64,000 bases of DNA from Azohydromonas australica DSM 1124 (GTDB taxonomy: Bacteria; Pseudomonadota; Gammaproteobacteria; Burkholderiales; Burkholderiaceae_C), in the NCBI RefSeq assembly GCF_000430725.1, contig NZ_AUMO01000037.1, positions 109,332 through 173,331 of the forward strand, given 5' to 3'. Shown one piece after another: positions 9,280 through 17,391 of the stretch. Made by a program: the position numbers and the translations under genes. The first letter of the stretch is position 1. The number at the start of each line of letters is the position of its first letter. Under the pieces are notes generated by a model, which saw nothing but the letters and a program-made list of their open reading frames with translations, was not told the DNA's origin and made no database searches.

Positions 9280-9377
9280 GCCCGGCCATGTCTCGGTGCC
9301 TGGAAACTGGGGCGACGCAGCAACCCGCCATGCTTGATGTACCCAGCCGCGTGACGGTGTCGCGTGATTGCGCCGCC

Positions 9378-10007
9378 TCAGGGGGCCGCAGTTGCAGTCC
9401 CGACGAAGTTGTAAGCCAGTGATCTCGGCCACGCCACGTAGCCCGCCTCCATGTCGGCCGAAAAGCCGGCCTCTGCCAGCAGCCGTGGAACGTCCCGGGT
9501 GAGATGGCAGCCGCCGGCAATCCTGCTCCAGTACGGCTCCAGCCGAGCCTGCCATTTCGCCACTGGCGCATCGGGTGCCAGGCCATGCTCTGCGAACAAC
9601 AGCTTGCCGCCCGGGCGCAGTACGCGCCGCATCTCGCGCAGAGCTTGATCCGGGGACGACACGGAGCACAGCGTGTAGGTACAGATCACGGTATCGAAGG
9701 AGCCCGACTCCACGGGCACCTCCTCGGCAGAGAGCTGCAGCAACTCCACCGGCAGGCCCAGGCGCTGGCTGCGCTTGCGGGCCAGCGCGTGCATCTCCGT
9801 CGCCGGGTCGATGCCCACCAGCCGCTCGACCTTTGCGCGGTCGTAGAAGGCCAGGTTCAGACCTGTGCCGATGCCGATTTCTAGCACCCGCCCGGCTGCT
9901 TGAGGGATCACCTTGCGCCGCTGGCGCGCGATGGGCGAGAGGCCGCAGGCGAAGTCCAGCAGGTACGGCAGGACGTGGCGGTCGTACCAGGACGATGTGG
10001 GCGACAT
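9378..10007 (-). CDS. SAM-dependent methyltransferase (class I)
   Basis: A 209-residue protein starting MSPTSSWYDRHVLPYL. Motif I is VLEIGIGTGLNLAFY near residue 40, then VGIDPATEMHALA, and VICTYTLCSVSSPDQALREMRRVLRPGGKLL for the post-I and motif III region. This is the UbiE/phospholipid-methyltransferase-like subgroup that acts on small molecules or lipids; the substrate cannot be read from sequence. The frame stays open upstream, but that sequence is antisense to the next gene, so I use the ATG at 10007. It follows the DUF1173 gene by 14 bases. Confidence 0.85.
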   Translation of the reverse strand: MSPTSSWYDRHVLPYLLDFACGLSPIARQRRKVIPQAAGRVLEIGIGTGLNLAFYDRAKVERLVGIDPATEMHALARKRSQRLGLPVELLQLSAEEVPVESGSFDTVICTYTLCSVSSPDQALREMRRVLRPGGKLLFAEHGLAPDAPVAKWQARLEPYWSRIAGGCHLTRDVPRLLAEAGFSADMEAGYVAWPRSLAYNFVGTATAAP

Positions 10008-10021
10008 GGGGGCTGTTCCCT

Positions 10022-11308
10022 TCACTGACGTTGCCGGGAAGGTATAGCTGCTGGCAACGGATGACGGCGCAGCCATTCCTGCAGTCGGCCCTCCTGCTGC
10101 ACATCCCATTCCCAGTGGCGACCGGGGTAGGCATCTTGGTAGATCGACCGCTTCTTCTCGCGCCGTGCCGCATAGTCGGCCAGGGTGCCCATGCCGTAGA
10201 TCTCGATGGGGACAGGCTGCGCCGTGTCCTCCAGCACGAAATCCGGAAACACCGACTCGGCGGCGTCGTAGCGCAGCGGCTTCTCGAACTGCCGGCCCTG
10301 TGCGACCAGCAGCTGAGTAAACTCGAACTCGCGCGAGGAGTCGATCGGAATCCATGCCGGTGTGATTGCCGTCGCAACCACGTTTTCGACAATGGCGTAA
10401 GGCGTGCCTTCATAGGTCCGGGTACCGGCCAGCGCCAGGACCGCCAGCCGTGCCCCGACGTGCAGCAGGGACAGGGCGCGCTCAAAGCTGGGCGCAAGCA
10501 GGTCTTCGAAGGTCCTGCCGACATCGCCGCCGCGCACCGTGACGCCCAGCAGCGGTCTGAGCGTCGGGCGCTGCCTCGCATCCACCAGGCGGGCAAGGTG
10601 CATCGCGTCCTCGATCACGGCCAGCGCCAGCACCTTCTTGTCCTTGTCGGCCGCGGCCTTGAGCTTGGCGAAGTTCGCCCGCGCGGTGGATAGCGCCGGC
10701 GTCTCTTGCAGCAACAGGAAGTCCTCGATGCCCCAGTGCGCGCTGCGAAGGCCCCTGATCCGGATCTGCCGGGCCGCGTGACGCAGGCGGCGCACCAGGT
10801 CGGGAAGTTCCGGCACTTTGCCTACGACGTGCCGGTTCAGCCATGCCCGCTCCCAGAGCAGGTGCAGCAGCCCCAGCGGCGTCATACGCGCGTATATACG
10901 CCGCGGCACTGCCCTGGGTCCGAGCCGCACCACGCTGGCCCGCGGCTCCGTGGCACCGGCCGAGTTGCGCAGCGACTCGCTCAAGGCGACAACCTGGTTG
11001 CCCTCCTCGTCCACCGCCAGCACGCTGTCGTCGTAGCCCAGCCGAGCCGCATCCTCTGCAGCGATGTCGAAATGCCGGCATGAGCGGTGGTGCTCGTTGC
11101 CGCTGCGTGGCACCCTGGCCAGGCTCAGCGAGGTGCTGCGGTTCTGGCGGATGTACATCGGAAGCCGAGTGTCGGGGGCATCCGTGCGCTGGCAGGCGCA
11201 GAAGACATGCTCGGTGCTTGCGTGGTGAAAGGGTTTGAGCAGCGCGTGGATCTCGTTGTCCAAAAGGCTGCTGAAGTCATGCCGTTGACCGTCGATCCAG
11301 TAATGCAT
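10022..11308 (-). CDS. DUF1173 family protein
   Basis: A 428-residue protein that matches DUF1173, a family found on plasmids and integrative elements near relaxase genes. It begins MHYWIDGQRHDFSSLLDNE and has a Cys/His cluster early (HVFCACQ, HRSCRHFD) that suggests a metal-binding N-terminal module. The C-terminal part (FPDFVLEDTAQPVPIEIYGMG) resembles a PD-(D/E)XK-type core, with DF...PIEIYG in place of D...ExK. I chose the start at 11308 because the upstream in-frame extension is low-complexity Ala/Ser. The role is unknown; the context suggests conjugative DNA metabolism. Confidence 0.8.
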   Translation of the reverse strand: MHYWIDGQRHDFSSLLDNEIHALLKPFHHASTEHVFCACQRTDAPDTRLPMYIRQNRSTSLSLARVPRSGNEHHRSCRHFDIAAEDAARLGYDDSVLAVDEEGNQVVALSESLRNSAGATEPRASVVRLGPRAVPRRIYARMTPLGLLHLLWERAWLNRHVVGKVPELPDLVRRLRHAARQIRIRGLRSAHWGIEDFLLLQETPALSTARANFAKLKAAADKDKKVLALAVIEDAMHLARLVDARQRPTLRPLLGVTVRGGDVGRTFEDLLAPSFERALSLLHVGARLAVLALAGTRTYEGTPYAIVENVVATAITPAWIPIDSSREFEFTQLLVAQGRQFEKPLRYDAAESVFPDFVLEDTAQPVPIEIYGMGTLADYAARREKKRSIYQDAYPGRHWEWDVQQEGRLQEWLRRHPLPAAIPSRQRQ

Positions 11309-11395
11309 CGAACTGCCCCGTGATGAGCCAGCAGCCGCTGCTGCGAGCCCGCGACTACAGGCGCTCAACAGCTGTGGACCATGCCCGCGAGAAAC

Positions 11396-12361
11396 CTAAC
11401 CTATGCCTTGTTCTGGCCCGTCGGGCTGGCGCACCGGCGGCTGCCTTGAGTGCTCTCTTGCTTTCTCCATCGCGTGCACCATGCGAGCCATGGGCGTGCC
11501 CGCCAGAAATCTGCGCAGGTCATCGGCAAGTTGCTGGTCAGCCGGATCTGCCGAAGCCTGCAGCGCATTGTGAATGTGGGCCCAGGCTTCGAGCACCCGG
11601 TACATCGTGGGCAGCTTGATGGCAACCTTGCCATGGCCCTTGTGCTCCTTGTCCAGGCGCCCTTCCTCGTACGCCTTGACCTGCCACAGCAGGTCGGAGT
11701 CGCGCACGACGCCGCGCGCCACACGTTTTGTGGCGTCAGCCTCGATGCCATGGTCACGCAGCGCCCGCGCGAAGCCCTCACGCCAGCGGTGCAGGTCAGG
11801 CTTGCGTGTGGGCAGTCGCTTGAAGTTGCGGCCTTCGGCGCGCACGACCAAGTGGACATGCGGATTGTCCTGATGTTCGTGAACCACCCAGGCGTGCTGA
11901 TGGTTGCCGAACTCCTTGGCAACAAACTCCTCGACTGCGGCGACCATGCCGTTGACGTCGGTGCCGGCGGGCATGCCCAGGCTGACGTGATAGGCCTCTC
12001 GCCTGTCGCTGCTCTCGGGTATCAGCGATCCGCCGTAGCGGAAGTCGTCGGCCACCTCGCCCACGCCTGACATGCCGGCATGCGGCTCGCCTCGATCGTC
12101 GGTCAACGGCAGCTTGCCGTGCTTGGTGATGTAGGCGAGGTGCCCCATCAGCTGCTTCATGCCATTGCTGGTGCCGGTGATCTTCACCATCACCTGAGGC
12201 ACGCGGTACACGACGGCCTCGATGTGCCGGCGGATGACGCGCGCGCCTGCCTGCGGCGACTTCGGCAGGCGCGGTGCACTGGCAGGCCTGCCATGCCTGG
12301 GCTCGGGGTAGAAGAGCAGTTGGCCATGCTGAAGGAGCACGCCATCGACGGTCTGGGCCAT
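11396..12361 (-). CDS. Relaxase / mobilisation nuclease (MOBP-type)
   Basis: A 321-residue relaxase. RVPQVMVKITGTSNGMKQLMGHLAYI precedes the metal-binding signature HEHQDNPHVHLVV near residue 160, the three-His motif of relaxases. It would nick oriT and pilot the strand to VirD4. The start is uncertain. An ATG at 12361 has a GGGGAAG ribosome-like site, while the frame stays open to 12394 into the end of the neighbouring IS. That insertion may have separated the gene from its promoter or trimmed its N-terminus. The protein is short for the class and has no helicase or primase domain. Confidence 0.8.
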   Translation of the reverse strand: MAQTVDGVLLQHGQLLFYPEPRHGRPASAPRLPKSPQAGARVIRRHIEAVVYRVPQVMVKITGTSNGMKQLMGHLAYITKHGKLPLTDDRGEPHAGMSGVGEVADDFRYGGSLIPESSDRREAYHVSLGMPAGTDVNGMVAAVEEFVAKEFGNHQHAWVVHEHQDNPHVHLVVRAEGRNFKRLPTRKPDLHRWREGFARALRDHGIEADATKRVARGVVRDSDLLWQVKAYEEGRLDKEHKGHGKVAIKLPTMYRVLEAWAHIHNALQASADPADQQLADDLRRFLAGTPMARMVHAMEKAREHSRQPPVRQPDGPEQGIG

Positions 12362-12385
12362 GACCACTTCCCCCATCGCCTTGCG

Positions 12386-12600
12386 TTGATCCACTCCCCG
12401 CGCTGAAGCACGGGGATTCCTACGGCGTGACGCGCGACTCTTCTGCCTTTTGGGCAGGCCTCGCCGCGCGTTCTTGCCGCTCTCGCATGCGAGCAGCTCC
12501 GACGCCCCTCAGAGGGCGTGAGGCGGCCGCAGGCCGCCAGCTTGCTGCTTGAACCGGACTGGACGCCGCACGCGCTAGTAGCGGATACGCAACCGCCCAG
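12386..12600 (-). ncRNA. Putative omegaRNA / right end of the IS605-type element
   Basis: Downstream of tnpB, overlapping its last codons, are several strong hairpins. The terminal one (12396-12415) has stem CCCCG/CGGGG and is followed on the minus strand by GAGTGGATCAA. A hairpin followed by TCAA is the usual right end of IS605-family elements and the 3' boundary of the TnpB guide RNA scaffold. The guide would then be the flank just beyond 12386, that is the relaxase 5' region. The 5' boundary is a guess. Confidence 0.5.
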
Positions 12601-13913
12601 GCTTGCGAGGCCTGGGAAGCATCCAATCCATCGGCTGAGACGAACAATGCGAGCCAGGCGCTGTAGAGGTCGCGCTGCACGATCTGGCCGGAGCCATCGC
12701 GGAGCTCGTGCCACCGCAGGCTCAGCGGCTTCCTGACGAAGTCGCCCCGCGTGTGGTCGAATTGGCTGAGCTTGTGCCGGCCCGCATTGAATTCGACAAG
12801 CGAGCCGCCAGCATTCCCGGCTTTGCGGCTCACCTTCTCCATAAACATGCCCGGGGCCGTGGCCTTCATGCGCCGGCCCCAGTTCTTCTGCCATGCCTTC
12901 TTGCTGAGCTTCTCGGTGCGAACTACCTTACCGAAGTCGCGCAGCACGATGTTGGCCAAGCGGCTGTGCGCGCGGTCGCGCCTCTCGGCCATGACGCGCT
13001 CCTGCTCGGCCAGGTGCCGGCACAGGGCGAGATATCGGATCGACCGCTCGGTGGCGCGCGTGCCCTTGCGCCAGGTGCCGTCCTCGTTGAAGCACTGCGG
13101 GTTGGTCGCCCGGCGCGAGCGGTCCATGGCGCGCTGCAGGCGGCGTCTGGCGGCCATGTCCTCCTTGACCTCGGGCAGGAACGACACCAGCGCCGCCTTG
13201 TCGGACGCCACGATGGCGGCCGTAGACGGACCAAGGTCGATGGCGGCCACGCCGTCGCGGGCCTCGAAGCGTTGCAGCGGCAGCCCGTCGCACACGAGCT
13301 GCACGAACCAGCGGACCTCGCCCTGGATCGTGCGTCGGATCAGGCGCACGTACTTGACCTTGCCAGACAAGGCGTGTGCCTGCACGCCGTCGCGGTCGCG
13401 CTTGTCGAAGACGGGGCGAAGCGTCATCGCGCGGTCGCGGCGCTTGCCACCCCACACGACGCGGTCGCCCTTCCAGTTCAGCGGCGAGGTCGGCCCCTTA
13501 CCCTCGACGGAGGCGATCTCGCCGCGGCGCTTGAAGCGCGGCTGGCCCCGCTTGCCAAAGGCGTGCTCGTCGCACGCGCGGAAGGCCCGCGAGGCCAAGG
13601 TCTGCGCCGTGTGCGAGTCGATCAGGCCGTCCAGGTAGCGGGAGGCTCGGATGTGCAGCGCGACGACGTCATGGGCCGCGAACTCGCTGAATCCGTGCGC
13701 CTTGCGCTGGGCATCGTCACCCTTGGGAGCCTTGCACGCCTGGGCGTACCGAGGGTCGTTGCGCATGCTACGGAGCCGAGCAAGCATCTCTTGAAGCACG
13801 ACGTTGTAGGCGAAGTGCACCACGCCGAACCGCTTCTCCAGCGCATGGGCCTGCGCGCGATCGACGCGCAGCGGAAACTCGTGAATGAAGGTCGGCTTGG
13901 GCTTTCGGACCAT
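12420..13913 (-). CDS. tnpB: TnpB-like RNA-guided nuclease of an IS605-type element, zinc ribbon missing
   Basis: A 497-residue TnpB/OrfB-like protein. The RuvC triad is visible: AAIDLGPS (Asp near 225), VVRTEKLS (Glu near 332) and VQRDLYSAW (Asp near 414). Between the last two, where TnpB normally has a CxxC...CxxC ribbon, there is no cysteine: the segment reads LSQFDHTRGDF ... RWHELRDGSG. The C-terminal 75 residues are low-complexity and overlap the guide-RNA region. No tnpA is present, so the element is non-autonomous. A TTGAT motif upstream (13943-13947) could mark the left target junction. Confidence 0.8.
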   Translation of the reverse strand: MVRKPKPTFIHEFPLRVDRAQAHALEKRFGVVHFAYNVVLQEMLARLRSMRNDPRYAQACKAPKGDDAQRKAHGFSEFAAHDVVALHIRASRYLDGLIDSHTAQTLASRAFRACDEHAFGKRGQPRFKRRGEIASVEGKGPTSPLNWKGDRVVWGGKRRDRAMTLRPVFDKRDRDGVQAHALSGKVKYVRLIRRTIQGEVRWFVQLVCDGLPLQRFEARDGVAAIDLGPSTAAIVASDKAALVSFLPEVKEDMAARRRLQRAMDRSRRATNPQCFNEDGTWRKGTRATERSIRYLALCRHLAEQERVMAERRDRAHSRLANIVLRDFGKVVRTEKLSKKAWQKNWGRRMKATAPGMFMEKVSRKAGNAGGSLVEFNAGRHKLSQFDHTRGDFVRKPLSLRWHELRDGSGQIVQRDLYSAWLALFVSADGLDASQASQAWAVAYPLLARAASSPVQAASWRPAAASRPLRGVGAARMRERQERAARPAQKAEESRVTP

Positions 13914-14401
13914 GACCAAATATGCTTGACCGATAGGACCGCATCAAGAGACAAGGTGCGGCCGAGCGGTGTCCTGTTCGTTGAGCACGCACGCCCCTTC
14001 GAACGTTCTACGCACCACGCCAGGAGGCGTCAAACGGCACGGCGCAACGCCAAGTGTCCGCGCGGGTGGCCCGTCCTCGTGCCGAGCCATGGCCGCGGCA
14101 GCGCGGGGCGTCGCGAAGTAGATTCCGTCCTTCGTCGGACCACGCAGCAGGCCGGCGGGGCAAGCGGGGGCTGGAGCACCGGTGCATCAGGCAGACCGGG
14201 GGCTGCCCTGCCCTCCCCTGCTGCTGCCCAGCCGACAGGAGCAGCCAGGGCCCGGGTGCTGGAGCTTCCCGGATGTCGGGCCCGCAGTGGCGGCCCTGGA
14301 TGGACGTGTGTGCCGTCGTGTGACCTCGTGCTGCAGGCTGGCCTGAAAACGGACATGCAGCCCTTGTCTCCAGCTCGTTTTCGCCCGCAAAGGTGTGTAT
14401 G
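13914..14401. other. Spacer holding the left end of the tnpB element
   Basis: About 490 bases. TTGAT on the minus strand at 13943-13947 is a plausible left junction of the IS. The rest (13950-14390) is GC-rich, with open frames on both strands but no supported start, and I see no gene in it. The last 30 bases are the promoter region of the ribbon-helix-helix gene. Confidence 0.4.
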
Positions 14402-14413
14402 ATGTGCGCACAT
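14398..14413 (+). promoter_or_regulatory. -10 element and palindromic operator of the ribbon-helix-helix gene
   Basis: TATGAT at about 14398-14403 matches the -10 consensus. It runs into the perfect 12-bp palindrome ATGTGCGCACAT (14402-14413), whose end overlaps the ATG at 14412. Ribbon-helix-helix dimers bind short palindromes of this kind, so autorepression is likely. Confidence 0.5.
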
Positions 14414-14585
14414 GAAGCGCACCAATATTCACCTTTCAGAACAGTCTCGGGAGGCGCTTCAAGCGCTGTCGGAGCGTACTGGCATCACGGTTTCGGAGCA
14501 TGTGCGCCGTGCGATCGATGAGTATCTGAAGCGCAACAAGGCACCAGCGCCCCGCCCTGCTGCGACCAGCGAGAAAGCCCATTGA
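14412..14585 (+). CDS. Small ribbon-helix-helix (CopG/Arc-type) DNA-binding protein
   Basis: A 57-residue protein. MKRTNIHLSEQS gives the beta strand, and EALQALSERTGITVSEHVRRAIDEYL gives the two helices of a ribbon-helix-helix fold. A short Pro/Ala tail follows. It lies upstream of parA in the same direction. Its operator-like palindrome overlaps its own start, leaving little or no 5' leader. It is likely an autorepressor or a partition/mobilisation accessory; no toxin partner is adjacent. Confidence 0.75.
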   Translation: MKRTNIHLSEQSREALQALSERTGITVSEHVRRAIDEYLKRNKAPAPRPAATSEKAH

Positions 14586-14691
14586 CGAACCTTTTTGTTC
14601 GCCAGGCCCGGCGCCAGGATTTAGCCAGAGCGCAAGTCGGCCGAAACAACGAAGTGGCTCAAGCCCAACAATCAACCGAGAGAACCCAACC

Positions 14692-15516
14692 GTGAAAACA
14701 GTCGTGCTTGCAAATCAGAAGGGTGGCGTGGGCAAGTCGGCCATCGCCTGCCTCCTGGCCCACTGGCTGGCCGCGCAGGGCTACCGCGTCCTGGCAATCG
14801 ACGTCGACCACCAGGGCAACATGACCAAGCCGCTCACGAAGTCGGGCAAGGCCTTCGTGGCGCCGATGTCCGCTCACCAGGTCTTCACGGACGCCGCCTC
14901 GGCCAGCAACGGGATCGCCGAGGAACACCCGTTCGTGCTGATTCCGAGCAGCCACGAGCTCAAGGCGCTGGAGCAGCAGCGTGAGCAGCACAACCAGTTC
15001 GCGAGGAACCTGCGCGTCTTCCTGCATCACGCCGACCAGCGGTTCGACTTCTGCATCATCGACACCAACCCGAATCCCGACATCCGCGTCGTGGCCTCGC
15101 TGGTGTCGGCCGACTTCGTCCTCTCCCCGATCCAGTTGAACCAGGAGGCACTGGACGGCATCCAGGGCTTGCTGCTCGACGAGCGGGTCGGGGTCGAGCG
15201 GATCCGCGAGAAGCTCAATCCGAAGCTCCGGTTCCTGGGCATCTTGCCCACGATGGTCGAGCCGACGCCGTATCAGAAGGAGAACCTGCGCCAGCTGGTG
15301 GCCTCCTCGCAGATCCGATCAAAGATGGTGGCCATGGTGGACGCGCCAACAGGCGGCGCCGACTACGCCTTCATCCCCAAGCGCACGGCCATCGCCAAGG
15401 CCCAGGGTGCCGGCCAGTTCCTGGCCGAGATCAAGGGGGATACGGCCGCGCGTGACTCCTGGCGCGAGATCCAACCCGTCATCGCCCGCGTGGCGCAACT
15501 CATGGGAGCCGCCTGA
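14692..15516 (+). CDS. parA: ParA-family partition ATPase
   Basis: A 274-residue ATPase starting at GTG. The deviant Walker A KGGVGKS is at residues 10-16, the signature DVDHQGN follows, and FDFCIIDTNPN is the Walker B region. There is no N-terminal HTH, so this is a type Ib-like short ParA that does not bind operator DNA itself. Segregation would be driven by ATP-dependent nucleoid binding stimulated by ParB. The stop codon overlaps the parB start by one base, which indicates translational coupling. Confidence 0.9.
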   Translation: MKTVVLANQKGGVGKSAIACLLAHWLAAQGYRVLAIDVDHQGNMTKPLTKSGKAFVAPMSAHQVFTDAASASNGIAEEHPFVLIPSSHELKALEQQREQHNQFARNLRVFLHHADQRFDFCIIDTNPNPDIRVVASLVSADFVLSPIQLNQEALDGIQGLLLDERVGVERIREKLNPKLRFLGILPTMVEPTPYQKENLRQLVASSQIRSKMVAMVDAPTGGADYAFIPKRTAIAKAQGAGQFLAEIKGDTAARDSWREIQPVIARVAQLMGAA

Positions 15517-16610
15517 TGCTCGAACTGCCCGACCTCGACCTGGGGGCGCTCAACGCGAGCGCTGTAGAACCTGCGGGCACGCCGCTGCAGCTGCGGCTCG
15601 ACGCGATCGACGAGGACCCCAACCAGCCGCGCATGGAGTTTGACCAGGAGACGCTGCAGGAGCTGGCCGACAACATCCGCGAGCGCGGTGTGCGCCAGCC
15701 GGTGTCGGTCCGCAGCCACCCGACCCAGCCCGGGCGCTACATGCTGAACTTCGGCGCGCGCCGGTTGCGGGCGTCGCGCATGGCTGGCAAGGAGACGATC
15801 CCGGCCTTCGTGGACGAGACAGCCAACGACTTCGACCAAGTGGCGGAGAACGAGCAGCGCAAGGGGCTCACGCCGCTGGAGCTGGCGCTGTTCGTCAAGA
15901 AGAAGCTCGACGAGAAGATGAGCCAGGGCGAGATCGCGAGAAGGCTCGGCAAGTCCCGTCCGCTCATCACCTACGCCTGCGCCCTGATCGATGCGCCCGA
16001 CTGGGTCATGAACGCCTACCGCAGCGGCAAGTGCCAGGGACTCTTCGAGATCAACGAGCTGCGCAAGCTGTACGAGGCGCACCCGGATGCGGTGGAGCAG
16101 TGGGGTGCCGGACAAGAGGCTTTCACGCGGACAACGCTGGCAAGGCTCAAGACGCAGTTGGGTTCACCAGCACCGGGCAACGTCGAAGAGGCTGCCCAGG
16201 TGGTAAACGGTTTACCAGCCACGACCTCACCCGCAGCAGCAACCGCACCGGTAAACGGTTTACCAGTGCCCGGTGTCCAGACCGGAGAACAGCAGCCGGT
16301 AAACGGTTTACTACCCCAGGAGCCGGCGGGAGTGATGGACGTGGCGGTCGTCCAAGGAGCGTCCGAATCGCCTGCCGACTCGCCAACCAGTGCTGCGCCG
16401 GCTGACGGCCAGGACAGGCTGCCGCGCCCTGCCCCGGCCCGTGCGACCGGCCTGCGGGTCGTGGTCCGGTACGGTGAAACGCTGATGGAAGTCGCCACCG
16501 ACGCCAAGCCGCGCAAGGACCGCATCCCGGTCCGCCCCCTGGGCAGCGACGAGGGCGTGCAGCACGTCGCGCCTGGCAAGCTGCAGCTGGTCCGCGTCGA
16601 GACGCCCTGA
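15516..16610 (+). CDS. parB: ParB-family partition protein
   Basis: A 364-residue ParB. The N-terminal ParB/Srx domain shows LRLDAIDEDPNQPR, then GARRLRASRMAGK (the CTP-binding GxRR box, with Ala for the usual Glu) and ENEQRKGLTPLE. A central HTH is MSQGEIARRLGKSRPLITYA. Residues 225-280 are a linker in which VNGLP or VNGLL occurs three times; these are encoded by the DNA palindromes listed separately. The C-terminal domain is likely a dimerisation region. With parA it forms the maintenance module of the replicon. Confidence 0.9.
   Translation: MLELPDLDLGALNASAVEPAGTPLQLRLDAIDEDPNQPRMEFDQETLQELADNIRERGVRQPVSVRSHPTQPGRYMLNFGARRLRASRMAGKETIPAFVDETANDFDQVAENEQRKGLTPLELALFVKKKLDEKMSQGEIARRLGKSRPLITYACALIDAPDWVMNAYRSGKCQGLFEINELRKLYEAHPDAVEQWGAGQEAFTRTTLARLKTQLGSPAPGNVEEAAQVVNGLPATTSPAAATAPVNGLPVPGVQTGEQQPVNGLLPQEPAGVMDVAVVQGASESPADSPTSAAPADGQDRLPRPAPARATGLRVVVRYGETLMEVATDAKPRKDRIPVRPLGSDEGVQHVAPGKLQLVRVETP
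16202..16312. repeat. Three 15-bp palindromes inside parB, 48-bp period
   Basis: GGTAAACGGTTTACC occurs at 16202-16216 and 16250-16264, and with a final T at 16298-16312. Each is a 7-bp inverted repeat around one G. The spacing is exactly 48 bp, so all sites face the same side of the helix to within about half a turn and stay in frame. They look like binding sites (parS or an operator) carried in the linker-coding part of the gene. Confidence 0.85.
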
Positions 16611-16644
16611 ATCTTCACAGAGCACTTTGCAAGACAGCACCAAG

Positions 16645-16666
16645 AAGCCGCCTGCGGGCGGCTTTT
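16645..16666 (+). terminator. Rho-independent terminator of parAB
   Basis: Stem GCCGCC/GGCGGC with loop TGCG, flanked by AA and followed by TTTT, 35 bases after the parB stop. It may also serve mobC from the other side, since mobC ends at 16667. Confidence 0.9.
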
Positions 16667-17224
16667 CTACGTCTTGGCGCGTGACGCGGTGCGTCGGTTG
16701 ACCGACAGCTCCTTAATCACGCTGGCCACCAGTTCGACATGCGTCCGCACCATCTCCACGGTTTGCAGGATTTGCGCTTGTTCGGCGCGCGTGACTTTTT
16801 CTAGCCGCTCGTTGAGGCTGCGCGCGATCTGGTTGAGGTTGCGCCCCACCGCCAGCAACTGCCGGTTGGACTCGACCAGGACCTGCAATGCCGGCACGCC
16901 CACCGCACCGGCCGCGGCCGGATTCATCACTAGGCGCGCGACGTACTCGGATTGAGACAGGCCGGCAGCCTTGGCCGCGGCCTTCAGCGTCGCGGACTCC
17001 TCGGGCGTAAGGCGGGCGAAGAACTTGACCGGATTGCCGCTGCGCGGCGGCCGCTTGAGCGACGGACGTTCGGGCGCCGGAGTGTCGCCAATGACTTCGA
17101 CGGCCTGCGCCAGAAGCTCCCGCACCCAGGTGCCCGGCGGCATGTGGGCCCGCGCGGCGCAGTCAACGATCAATGGCTTCAGGGGGCCGACATCGACCAC
17201 CAAGAACTGGCGCGGACTGGGCAT
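16667..17224 (-). CDS. mobC: MobC-like relaxosome accessory protein
   Basis: A 185-residue protein. Its centre matches the bacterial mobilisation (MobC) family: VKFFARLTPEESATLKAAAKAAGLSQSEYV is a ribbon-helix-helix-like DNA-binding part. LLAVGRNLNQIARSLNE follows, the conserved family motif. Such proteins bind next to nic, bend or melt oriT and help the relaxase. The gene starts directly beside the oriT-like sequence at 17261-17281. The relaxase gene is about 5 kb away, split off by parAB and the IS, which suggests rearrangement of an ancestral mob cluster. Confidence 0.85.
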   Translation of the reverse strand: MPSPRQFLVVDVGPLKPLIVDCAARAHMPPGTWVRELLAQAVEVIGDTPAPERPSLKRPPRSGNPVKFFARLTPEESATLKAAAKAAGLSQSEYVARLVMNPAAAGAVGVPALQVLVESNRQLLAVGRNLNQIARSLNERLEKVTRAEQAQILQTVEMVRTHVELVASVIKELSVNRRTASRAKT

Positions 17225-17260
17225 GGCGGGCTTGGTAACGCTGTGCTACGTGATACGAGG

Positions 17261-17290
17261 CGGGCAGTTGCCCGAATCCTGCCATCGCTC
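17261..17290 (+). other. Putative origin of transfer (oriT) with nic site
   Basis: CGGGCA and TGCCCG (17261-17266 and 17269-17274) form a 6-bp inverted repeat with a 2-base gap. Two bases on is ATCCTG (17276-17281), then C. An inverted repeat directly before ATCCTG is the layout of IncP-type (MOBP) nic regions, where cleavage follows the G. The position, between mobC and the next gene, fits. If correct, the nick is after 17281 and the plus strand enters the recipient from 17282 onward. Confidence 0.7.
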
Positions 17291-17391
17291 TTTGTATAGG
17301 TATTGGGCTCTTACGCAGTCTTTCGAGGCTGACGTCTGCAATACAGGGGCAGCCCATGTCCAGTTGCGTGGCTGGCTTGGTCTACTGCAGC

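Noticed and set aside
7756..10596. A 946-codon open frame on the minus strand.
   Set aside because: It lies antisense to the membrane zinc-ribbon gene and overlaps the methyltransferase and DUF1173 genes in another frame. Its sequence is Arg/Gly/Ala/His-rich, as expected for a shadow of GC-rich codons.
14586..14603. Hairpin CGAAC-CTTTTT-GTTCG after the RHH gene as a terminator.
   Set aside because: The stem is only 5 bp and no T-run follows, so transcription probably continues into parA.
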